This document shows, piece after piece, positions 15,663 to 22,729 of a stretch of 64,000 nt of DNA. The first letter of the stretch is position 1, and each line of letters begins with the position of its first letter. The DNA lies in NCBI GenBank assembly GCA_036265005.1, contig DATAPW010000359.1:75817-139816 (forward strand). The letters are read 5' to 3'. Source of the DNA: JAMXLO01 sp036265005 (GTDB taxonomy: Bacteria; Pseudomonadota; Alphaproteobacteria; Acetobacterales; Acetobacteraceae). The notes beneath the pieces were generated by a model that was not told the DNA's origin, made no database searches, and saw only the letters and a list, made by a program, of their open reading frames with translations. The translations under genes and the position numbers were made by a program.

Positions 15663-16484
15663 ATGCGACGCCCCGTCCGCCGCGTCTCGCGGCCCCGCAC
15701 ACGTGCCGAACTCGATGCCACCGCCGTGCCGACCTGGCGTCCGCCGCGCATTGCCGGCGCAGACGCCGCATCGCTCGAATTCGTGCTGGCGCCCGGCAGG
15801 CTGCCGCGTGGCCGCAGGGCATACGCGATCGGTGACATCCACGGCTGCCTCACGGAATTGCGCCAGTTGCACGCCGCGATTGCCACCGACCTCGCATTGC
15901 GCCCGACTGCCGCTTCGGTACTGATCCACCTCGGCGATTACATCGACTTCGGTCCCGACAGTGCCGGCGTTCTTGCGCTGCTGGCGCAAGGACCGCCGGT
16001 CGCCGGCCTGACGACGGTCAACCTGATGGGCGACCATGAACGCACCGCACTGGATGCGCTGTCAGGCGATGGTGCGGCGGCGACCGACTGGCTGCACACC
16101 GGCGGCGAGGCAGCGCTTGCCAGTTGGGGCATCGCCGCCGATGAGCCGCGCGACGAGTGGCTTGGCCGGGTGCCGGCCGCGCAGATTGCCTTCATGGAGG
16201 GTCTCACGCTCGATCATCGCGAGGGCGACTACCTGTTCGTGCATGCCGGCATCCGCCCCGGCGTCCGGCTCGATCGCCAGGAGCCAGACGATCTGCTCGG
16301 CATTCGCCAAAGCTTCCTCGCCAGTGAACAGGACTTCGGGATGATCGTCGTGCACGGCCATTCCGCGAGCCCGACACCGGCCATCAGGCCGAATCGCATC
16401 GGCCTGGATACCGGTGCGGGGTTCGGCGGCAAGCTCACCTGCGCGGTGTTCGAGGACGATGCCGTGGCTTTCATGTCCGCGTGA
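15663..16484 (+). CDS. Calcineurin-like metallophosphoesterase (PPP / Ser-Thr phosphatase-like) with altered motifs
   Basis: A 273-residue phosphoesterase. Motif I is intact (YAIGDIHGCLTEL). Motif II reads GDYIDFGPDS, where PPP enzymes have GDYIDRGPDS, and motif III reads MGDHERT in place of GNHE. C-terminal histidines are present in VHAGIRPG and VVHGHSAS. The set Asp, His, Asp, (Asp), His, His could still bind two metals, but the usual Asn of GNHE is Asp and the phosphate-contacting Arg is Phe. Bacterial relatives are SapI/PrpA-like phosphatases. The start ATG 15663 gives a basic arginine-rich lead-in of about 30 residues, and a later start is possible. Divergent from the MaoC operon and convergent with the MFS gene. 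Confidence 0.84.
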   Translation: MRRPVRRVSRPRTRAELDATAVPTWRPPRIAGADAASLEFVLAPGRLPRGRRAYAIGDIHGCLTELRQLHAAIATDLALRPTAASVLIHLGDYIDFGPDSAGVLALLAQGPPVAGLTTVNLMGDHERTALDALSGDGAAATDWLHTGGEAALASWGIAADEPRDEWLGRVPAAQIAFMEGLTLDHREGDYLFVHAGIRPGVRLDRQEPDDLLGIRQSFLASEQDFGMIVVHGHSASPTPAIRPNRIGLDTGAGFGGKLTCAVFEDDAVAFMSA

Positions 16485-16486
16485 CT

Positions 16487-17731
16487 TCAGGGCGAAGTGC
16501 GAACCGTCACCTCCTCCGGCGGGCGCACCTTCCGGAACCGGATCAGCAACAGAACGTCGTACGCCGCCTTGATCGTGCCGCCAATCAGCAGCGGCCATCC
16601 GAAGCTCGACAACGTCAGCAGATATCCCGAGATCATCGAGCCGGCGGCCCAGGCGAAGGTCTTGGGAACCGCTGTCATGCTGGCCGCGGCCGGGCGCTCC
16701 CCCGGTCGCACCACCGCCATGACGTATGAGGTCCGGGTCGGCACGTCCATTTGCGACAGCGCGCTGCGCAGAAGCAAGAGACCGATGGCCGTGGCAAGGT
16801 CGGGCGCAAACGGGACAAGAACCAGCAACGCGTTCGACGGCAGATGGGTAAACACCATCGTGTTGATCAGCCCGATGCGTTCGGCGATCGGCACGGCAAT
16901 CAAATAGGATACCGCCGAGCAGATGCTGCTCCAGAACAGTATCGCCGCGGCGGCGGCGACCGATATCTGGAAGGTTTGATACAGCCACAATGCCAGCAGC
17001 GACTGGACCAGAAATCCGGTACCGAATGAATCCATGCCAAACAATGCGGCAAGCCCGTAGACCAGGCGCCTGGATTCCTGCAGCGGTGCGGTCGGGACGT
17101 CGTGCACCGCTTCGATCGCGGGCGACAGTGGGCGGTAGAGCAGGAACGTGACTGTCCCCATCAACGCATACAGCGCAAACATTGTCTGTATCGCGGCGGT
17201 ACGGCTCACCCCGGTCCACCCGACCAACAGATCCGGAATGGCTGCCGCCAGGACCCCAAATGCACCGGCAAGTGACCCGATGACGCTGTAATGCGCGAAC
17301 AATGCGGTGCGCTGGCGGGCATCGACGGCCTGAGCCAGTACGGTCTGTTCGAGCGGCAGGAATATGCTGGCGTCGCCCGACGTGGGGTTCATTGTGCCGA
17401 CGAACGCGACAACCAATAGCGGCCAGAATGCCTGCTCGAACGCAAACCCAAGCCCCGTCGCCGCCATGAGGACAGAGGCGGCCAGCAGCAGCCGACGGCG
17501 CGAATGTCGGTGTGCCACCCAGCCGATCCACAGCGTCAGCAACGCGGTGCCGATCAAGGTGCTGGCGACGATTGAGCCGATGGCGAATGGGCTGAAGCCG
17601 AGTTCGACCAGGTAGATCGGCAGCAGCAACGCCACGAAGCCGTCAGCGAATGCACGCAGACCGCGCGCGATGAGGATGCGGTACGCATCATGCGACAGCG
17701 AGCGCAGCAACTGGCCTGCGCGCCGCATCAT
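16487..17731 (-). CDS. MFS transporter at the end of the chromate-resistance operon
   Basis: Major facilitator superfamily protein of 414 residues with about twelve hydrophobic segments. The loop 2-3 motif reads GWVAHRHSRRRLLLAASVLM, the usual G-x-x-x-D/H-R-x-x-R-R pattern. ATG 17731 is chosen because it overlaps the stop of the beta-propeller gene by four bases (ATGA); a second ATG follows directly. It is the last of five minus-strand genes that begin with the ChrB-C gene. The substrate is unknown. Its position suggests export linked to chromate or oxidative stress, but that is inference only. Confidence 0.87.
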   Translation of the reverse strand: MMRRAGQLLRSLSHDAYRILIARGLRAFADGFVALLLPIYLVELGFSPFAIGSIVASTLIGTALLTLWIGWVAHRHSRRRLLLAASVLMAATGLGFAFEQAFWPLLVVAFVGTMNPTSGDASIFLPLEQTVLAQAVDARQRTALFAHYSVIGSLAGAFGVLAAAIPDLLVGWTGVSRTAAIQTMFALYALMGTVTFLLYRPLSPAIEAVHDVPTAPLQESRRLVYGLAALFGMDSFGTGFLVQSLLALWLYQTFQISVAAAAAILFWSSICSAVSYLIAVPIAERIGLINTMVFTHLPSNALLVLVPFAPDLATAIGLLLLRSALSQMDVPTRTSYVMAVVRPGERPAAASMTAVPKTFAWAAGSMISGYLLTLSSFGWPLLIGGTIKAAYDVLLLIRFRKVRPPEEVTVRTSP

Positions 17732-18714
17732 GGCGGCGCGCGGTACACGCGGATCGCCGCCTGCGAACCCAGCAAACCGGCACGCTCGGCGACAAACAGG
17801 CGATCGAGCTGCGGTTCGAACAGCGAAGTTCGTGCGCCGGATGCGGTGCGCACCGGCTCGATCGCCTGCCAGTCGGCGACGCGGTGGAACACGTCGATCT
17901 CTCCGGCGCCGCAACTGACGTAGATACGCATTCGTGGCGGATCGAAGAACACGTCGTCGGCATCGCCGCGTACCGGCAGCATCTGCCGTACCGCACCGGT
18001 CGCCACATCCAGCAGCTGCAGCGACGGAGGCGAGCGGAACACGCTGGCCAGCAACGATTGCGCCGGATCGAGCGCCATCGGGAAGTTCGCGCCGCCATTC
18101 CGTGTTGGCCAGGTCGCGACAACGCGTCGGGCATCCAGGTCCACCACGGCGATCTGGCGCGTATCGGGGATGTTGACGTAGGCGCGGCCGGTTCGCGGAT
18201 CGATCTGGAACCCTTCCGGATGCGCCGGCAGCCGAATGTCTGCGAGCTTCGCCCGCGAAGCGGGATCGATCACCGCGAGGCCACCGCTGCCGTAGCCGAC
18301 CACCGCAAGCCCGTTGCGCGGATCGATGCGGACATTGTCGGCATCGTCACCGAGCGGAATGTTGCCCACTGGGGAGAAGTCCGCGGCACTGAACAGCCGC
18401 ACCGATCCATCCGCGGCGTTGGCGATCAGAATCGCATCTCCACGCTCGGCATAGCCAATGCCCTGCGGCTCGCGCAGTCCGACGATCCGGTGCAGTACGG
18501 CGCCCGCAGCCAGATCGATCACATCGACGCTGCCGTTGCCAAGCTCCGCGACAAGCAGTCGCTTGCGCGCCAGGTCGACCGCCATGTGGTCGATGCGCCC
18601 ACGCACGTCGTGCAGTGCGATGGTCCGCTCCAGTATCAGCGACGGTTCCGCTGCGCGGCAGGGCAACGCGAACAGCAACAGCAAGACCGTAGAGACTAGC
18701 CGCGGGGCGGTCAT
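17728..18714 (-). CDS. Exported YVTN/NHL-type beta-propeller protein
   Basis: 328 residues with a Sec signal peptide (MTAPRLVSTVLLLLFALPCRA). The mature part has repeated blades such as HMAVDLARKRLLVAELGNGSVDVIDLAAG, NVRIDPRNGLAVVGYGSGGLAVIDPAS and GFQIDPRTGRAYVNIPDTRQIAVVDLDA, the pattern of YVTN-family propellers. It has no catalytic motif that I recognise and is probably a periplasmic binding or scaffold protein. Both ends are coupled: its ATG overlaps the SOD-rhodanese stop by four bases and its stop overlaps the MFS start by four. A propeller in a chromate operon is not part of the classical chrBACF set. Confidence 0.86.
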   Translation of the reverse strand: MTAPRLVSTVLLLLFALPCRAAEPSLILERTIALHDVRGRIDHMAVDLARKRLLVAELGNGSVDVIDLAAGAVLHRIVGLREPQGIGYAERGDAILIANAADGSVRLFSAADFSPVGNIPLGDDADNVRIDPRNGLAVVGYGSGGLAVIDPASRAKLADIRLPAHPEGFQIDPRTGRAYVNIPDTRQIAVVDLDARRVVATWPTRNGGANFPMALDPAQSLLASVFRSPPSLQLLDVATGAVRQMLPVRGDADDVFFDPPRMRIYVSCGAGEIDVFHRVADWQAIEPVRTASGARTSLFEPQLDRLFVAERAGLLGSQAAIRVYRAPP

Positions 18715-19700
18715 GTCGAATACGTGCTGCGATCGAGCGGCACCGTGCCCCCGCCAATCGCGTGCCACGCTGTGATGCCGCCCTTCAGCGACCGCGCGTC
18801 GTAGCCACGCCGGCGCAATTCGGCCACCATGTTGCCGCTGACCTGGAAGCCGTAGATGCAGTACACCGCGATTGGTTTGTCGCGCGGCAGCGTGTCCGCC
18901 CAGCGATCGATCGCCTCCGGCGCGCGCAACGTGGCGCCCGGCAACATGTCGTTGCGCCGAACCAGATCGGCCTCCAGGCAGACATCCAGGACAATCGGCG
19001 CGTCGCTGTCATACGCTGCGCGCAGCGCCTCGGCGGTGACCACCATTTCATCCTGCATCGGCGCGCCGGCCGGCGTGAACAGCGCCGCATCGTCCGCTGT
19101 GCCGTGGCGCGCGCGGCGATATCGGGCGGCGATGCGCTCCCACTGCAGGTTGGCCATCACCGCATCGACATAGGCCGCCGCCTTGGCGCCAAAATCCATG
19201 TGATAGGCGTGCTCGTACATGTCCAGTGCAAGGATCGGTGCGCCGCCAGCCAGACCGTGCGCATGATCGGCTGCCCACTGGTTGACCAGCCTTCCCAACC
19301 GCTCCGACCAGACCAGCAGCGCCCAGCCGGATCCGCCTGCCTGCGCCTTGGCCATGGCGGTGAATTCCGTTTGCCAGGCACGCAGGCTGCCGAAATCGCG
19401 TTCCAGTGCCTCCGCCAGGCCAAGTCCTGCGGTCGGATCGCCGCCATCGCCGCCGAGACCATCGAAATAGATTTCGTGCAGGATGACGGAGCCCGCGGCA
19501 ATCAGTTCCTCGCGCTTCACACCATTGATATCGAACACCGGCGAAGCCGGCCAATCGAGTGCGCCAAGCCGCGCCTGGATCGCGTTCAGCCGGCGCAATG
19601 CACCACCGTAGTTGTTCTCGTAGTGGCTGACGAGCAGCTTGTCGGACAGACCATTCAGCCGGTGCGGCTTGAACAACAGCGGGCGGACTTCAATCGTCAT
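18711..19700 (-). CDS. Fe/Mn superoxide dismutase fused to a rhodanese domain (ChrC-like)
   Basis: 329 residues in two domains. Residues about 1-205 are an Fe/Mn SOD with all four metal ligands placed: His in SHYENNYGG, His in GSVILHEIYFDG, and Asp plus His in LDMYEHAYHMDFG. Residues about 225-325 are a rhodanese homology domain with the active-site loop CIYGFQVSGN (a reactive Cys followed by the cradle loop). It lies 28 bases downstream of chrA. ChrC in characterised chromate-resistance operons is a SOD-like protein. Here the added rhodanese suggests coupling of superoxide removal to sulfur transfer or sulfane-sulfur handling. Confidence 0.92.
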   Translation of the reverse strand: MTIEVRPLLFKPHRLNGLSDKLLVSHYENNYGGALRRLNAIQARLGALDWPASPVFDINGVKREELIAAGSVILHEIYFDGLGGDGGDPTAGLGLAEALERDFGSLRAWQTEFTAMAKAQAGGSGWALLVWSERLGRLVNQWAADHAHGLAGGAPILALDMYEHAYHMDFGAKAAAYVDAVMANLQWERIAARYRRARHGTADDAALFTPAGAPMQDEMVVTAEALRAAYDSDAPIVLDVCLEADLVRRNDMLPGATLRAPEAIDRWADTLPRDKPIAVYCIYGFQVSGNMVAELRRRGYDARSLKGGITAWHAIGGGTVPLDRSTYST

Positions 19701-19728
19701 AGCGGTTCTCCTGATTGTGCGTTCAGCC

Positions 19729-21135
19729 CTACCGGACGCTGCCGATCGCGAGCTGCAGCAGGACGCCCACGATCGAGCATCCGAGCAGGGTAGGAATGAC
19801 ACCGACCTTGAAACGAAACAGCGCGAGTGCCGCAGCGATCGCAAGGATCGTCGCAAACCGATTGATGCTGGTGAGGACAGGGAGGTCGATCGAGAGGCCG
19901 TAGCCCTGCCACGAAACCGTGTCGTGGAACACGACATGGATACCGAACCAGACCGCGAGGTTGAGCACGACGCCGACCACGGCAGCTGTCACGGCAGACA
20001 GCGCCGCATTCAGTGCGCGCGCGCCACGCAGTGCCTCGATGTAGGGCGCGCCGAGAAACACCCAGAGGAAGCAGGGCGTGAACGTCACCCAGGTCACGAG
20101 CAATCCGGCCAGCGTCCCCGCCAGCAGCGGCGGCAATACGCCGGGCGCGCGATAGCCCGCCAGGAAGCCGACATACTGCACGACCATGATCAGCGGGCCC
20201 GGCGTGGTCTCGGCCATGCCGAGGCCTGCCAGCATTTCTCCGGGCTGGACCCAGTGATAGGTGCCAACGGCCGCCTGGGCCACGTAGGCCAGTACCGCAT
20301 AGGCTCCTCCAAACGTGACCACGGCTACCTCGCTGAAGAAGACCGCAAGGCGGCTGAACACGTTGTCCGCCCCGAGAAAGGCCAGCAGCAGCACGACCGG
20401 ACCCAGCCAGAGGGGCAGCCAGACCAGTGCGACGCGCACTGCACGACCGAGAGTCGGGGCCGCGTGGCTGGGAATTGCCTCGCCCAGCCGGTCGTTGCCG
20501 TGGCTGCCGTGCGAGGTCGGCGCACCCACCGCGTAGCCCATCCGGTGGGCAGCCAGGCCGATGACCGCAGCCGCCAGAACCACCAGGGGAAACGGCATTG
20601 CGAAGCAGAACAGCGCCAGGAATGCGAGTGCCGCGACAATAACAGCCAGCCGCGTCTGCAGCGCCCGTCGACCGACGCGCAGCACTGCCTCGATCACCAC
20701 GGCCAGCACGGCCGCCTTGAGCCCGAAGAACAGCCCGGCGACGACACTGACATCACCCCAGATCACATAGATCCAGCTCAGCGCCATCAGGGCGATGACT
20801 CCGGGGACCACGAACAGGACACCGGCAACCAGCCCGCCCGCCGTCCGGTGCATCAGCCAGCCGATATAGGTGGCGAGCTGTTGCGCCTCCGGCCCCGGCA
20901 GCAGCATGCAGTAGTTGAGCGCATGCAGGAATCGGGCTTCCGACACCCATCGGCGTTCTTCGACCAGCGTGCGATGCATCACCGCGATCTGCCCCGCCGG
21001 TCCGCCGAAGCTCAGCAGCGCGATCCTCGCCCATACGCGGACCGCCTCGCCGAAGCTGACACCATGCGCGACCGTCGGATCGCCGGTGCCTGCCGCGGCT
21101 GGCGCGTCGGCCAGGGTGGCGCGGGCATCGCTCAC
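19729..21135 (-). CDS. chrA: Chromate efflux transporter ChrA
   Basis: Long-chain CHR-family transporter of 468 residues with duplicated halves. The first half has ALLSFGGPAGQIAVMHRTLVEERRW and LNYCMLLPGPEAQQLATYIGWL; the second has VAVVTFGGAYAVLAYVAQ and GLGMAETTPGPLIMVVQYVGFLAG. These are the paired CHR signatures (FGGPxGQ and LPGPEAQQ). It exports chromate from the cytoplasm. GTG 21135 overlaps the ChrB-C stop by four bases (GTGA); the longer frame is a shadow of that gene. Confidence 0.96.
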   Translation of the reverse strand: MSDARATLADAPAAAGTGDPTVAHGVSFGEAVRVWARIALLSFGGPAGQIAVMHRTLVEERRWVSEARFLHALNYCMLLPGPEAQQLATYIGWLMHRTAGGLVAGVLFVVPGVIALMALSWIYVIWGDVSVVAGLFFGLKAAVLAVVIEAVLRVGRRALQTRLAVIVAALAFLALFCFAMPFPLVVLAAAVIGLAAHRMGYAVGAPTSHGSHGNDRLGEAIPSHAAPTLGRAVRVALVWLPLWLGPVVLLLAFLGADNVFSRLAVFFSEVAVVTFGGAYAVLAYVAQAAVGTYHWVQPGEMLAGLGMAETTPGPLIMVVQYVGFLAGYRAPGVLPPLLAGTLAGLLVTWVTFTPCFLWVFLGAPYIEALRGARALNAALSAVTAAVVGVVLNLAVWFGIHVVFHDTVSWQGYGLSIDLPVLTSINRFATILAIAAALALFRFKVGVIPTLLGCSIVGVLLQLAIGSVR

Positions 21136-21623
21136 AACGCAGGCGCTTTCCCGGAGGGAGCGGTCGAACCCGGGGTCCAGTTGTGCGCCTCGTGCTGCAG
21201 CGAGCGGCACCAGGTGTACAGCGCGTCATACACCACCATGCCGTGTTCGAGCATCACGTGGTCATCGCTGAAGTTGGCTGACAGGCCCAGCGATATCGCC
21301 AGCAATCCGGCCGCCTGAGGGGCGAGATCCGGCCGCGCGGTGTCGGCGCCGCGGACGATGACGGCAAGCCGGTCGAGCGCCGGTTCATGCAGGCGGTAAT
21401 GGTCGAGGAATGCATCGAAGCTGCACTGCGCGCCGCGATGGGAGAACGGTTCGGCGCCCGGGATGTCGTACGGCGTTGCGCCGGACTCGGCGGCCACGGC
21501 AAACACCCGCTCGGTCGGCACGTAGATGAACTCGGCGTCCTCGGCGATGAAACGGCGGATAAGCCACGGACACGCGATGCGGTCGATCTTCGGCCGCTCG
21601 CGGGTGATCCATTTGCCGGGCAT
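21132..21623 (-). CDS. ChrB C-terminal domain protein (stand-alone)
   Basis: 163 residues that align with only the C-terminal half of ChrB: KIDRIACPWLIRRFIAEDAEFIYVP matches the VHVDRIASAWLIRRFIDPQASFKFV of the full-length ChrB encoded divergently. Shared later parts are RGAQCSFDAFLDHYRL and a terminal LYTWCRSL. It lacks the winged-helix N-terminal half, so it is a domain paralogue, not a broken gene: it has its own ATG and a strong AGGGGAGG ribosome-binding site and is coupled to chrA. It begins the chr operon. Confidence 0.9.
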   Translation of the reverse strand: MPGKWITRERPKIDRIACPWLIRRFIAEDAEFIYVPTERVFAVAAESGATPYDIPGAEPFSHRGAQCSFDAFLDHYRLHEPALDRLAVIVRGADTARPDLAPQAAGLLAISLGLSANFSDDHVMLEHGMVVYDALYTWCRSLQHEAHNWTPGSTAPSGKAPAL

Positions 21624-21691
21624 GCTTGCCTCCCCTGGCTAACTGAACGGGCGCAAGATACACATGAATCGAACTATGATACAAGTATAGC
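21624..21691. promoter_or_regulatory. Divergent chr promoter region with imperfect palindrome
   Basis: Only 68 bases separate the two ChrB-type genes. Near 21675-21693 the sequence TATGATACAAGTATAGCATG is an imperfect palindrome, and it holds a TATGAT box on the plus strand and a TATACT box on the minus strand, both close to the -10 consensus. Full-length ChrB is a chromate-sensing repressor in characterised systems, so this is the natural operator. For chrB the -10-like box lies only about 12 bases before ATG 21692, which would make its mRNA leaderless or nearly so. The minus-strand transcript would have a leader of about 50 bases with an AGGGGAGG ribosome site. Confidence 0.5.
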
Positions 21692-22639
21692 ATGACCACT
21701 AAATCGCGAGCGGCGGCAGAGCCGGTCAACTGGCTGCTGCTGATCCATCAGCTCCCGGCCAAGCCGGCCTACGCGCGGGTGAAACTGTGGCGACGGCTGC
21801 AGGCGCTGGGCGCCGTGGCGGTGAAGAATGCGGTCTATGCCCTGCCGGCCGGCATGCGGGCACAAGAGGATTTCGAGTGGGTGCTGAAGGAGATCATCGG
21901 AGCCGGTGGCGAAGGCATGATCCTCGAGGCCCGGCTGATCGACGGACTCTCCGACGGCGAGGTTCGAGCGCTGTTCAATGCCGCGCGCGAGGCGGATTAC
22001 CGCGCGCTGGCGAAGGAACTGCGCGGACTGGAGAAGGTTGATGCGGCGCCCGTCCAGTTGACGCGACTGAAGGCGGAGGCGGCGCGCATCACCGCGATCG
22101 ACTTCTTCGGTGCCAATGGCAGAGAAGATGTGGAGGCGCGCCTCGGCGCCCTGGCAGCTCGATTGGAACCCGCGACGCAGACTTCGCCAGCAGTGAAAAC
22201 GCAATTGCCCGGCGCCGGCCATGTCTGGGTGACGCGGCGCGATGTGCATGTGGACCGGATCGCATCCGCCTGGCTGATCCGGCGCTTCATCGACCCGCAG
22301 GCGTCCTTCAAATTCGTGGCGGCCAAAGGCTATCGCCCGCGCGCCGGGGAACTACGCTTTGACATGTTCGAGGCAGAATTCACCCACGAAGGCGATCGCT
22401 GCAGCTACGAGGTACTGTTGCAGCGCTCGGGCCTGAAGGATGCCGCGTTGGCCGCAATCGGCGAAATCGTCCACGACATCGACCTGAAGGACGGCAAATT
22501 CGCGCGTGAGCAGACAAGCGGCATTGCCGGCCTGATTGACGGATTGGGTGCCGCCGGGATGCCGGACGCACAACGTTTGGAGCGCGGCGCCGCACTGTTC
22601 GATGATCTGTACGCGTATTTCCGCGGGAGACGGGGTTAG
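21692..22639 (+). CDS. chrB: Chromate-responsive regulator ChrB (full length)
   Basis: 315 residues. The N-terminal half (about 1-150) opens WLLLIHQLPAKPAYARVKLWRRLQALGAVAVKNAVYALP, the PaaX/ChrB-like winged-helix domain. The C-terminal half (about 165-315) is the ChrB domain: HVWVTRRDVHVDRIASAWLIRRFIDP, FDMFEAEFTHEGDRCSYEVLL and LFDDLYAYF. In known chr operons ChrB represses transcription and releases DNA on chromate. It is transcribed away from the chrA operon. Confidence 0.93.
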   Translation: MTTKSRAAAEPVNWLLLIHQLPAKPAYARVKLWRRLQALGAVAVKNAVYALPAGMRAQEDFEWVLKEIIGAGGEGMILEARLIDGLSDGEVRALFNAAREADYRALAKELRGLEKVDAAPVQLTRLKAEAARITAIDFFGANGREDVEARLGALAARLEPATQTSPAVKTQLPGAGHVWVTRRDVHVDRIASAWLIRRFIDPQASFKFVAAKGYRPRAGELRFDMFEAEFTHEGDRCSYEVLLQRSGLKDAALAAIGEIVHDIDLKDGKFAREQTSGIAGLIDGLGAAGMPDAQRLERGAALFDDLYAYFRGRRG

Positions 22640-22646
22640 TTGGGTT

Positions 22647-22677
22647 GATGGGTTTCGCATTGCGCTACCCATCCTAC
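22647..22677. repeat. Short hairpin of the GATGGGT...ACCCATC family
   Basis: GATGGGT and ACCCATC arms enclose TTCGCATTGCGCT, directly behind the chrB stop codon and between two convergent genes. It may serve as a bidirectional 3'-end hairpin, though there is no T-run. Confidence 0.7.
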
Positions 22678-22729
22678 ATCGCGGTTGCCACAACGCGTCG
22701 CCTGACTCCGAAGAATGGAGTAATCACCG

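Noticed and set aside
19639..21318. Plus-strand open frame of 559 codons opposite chrA
   Set aside because: Antisense shadow; chrA on the other strand has both CHR signatures.
21132..21623. Stand-alone ChrB-C as a truncated pseudogene
   Set aside because: It has its own ATG, a strong ribosome site and tight coupling to chrA, with no sign of decay.
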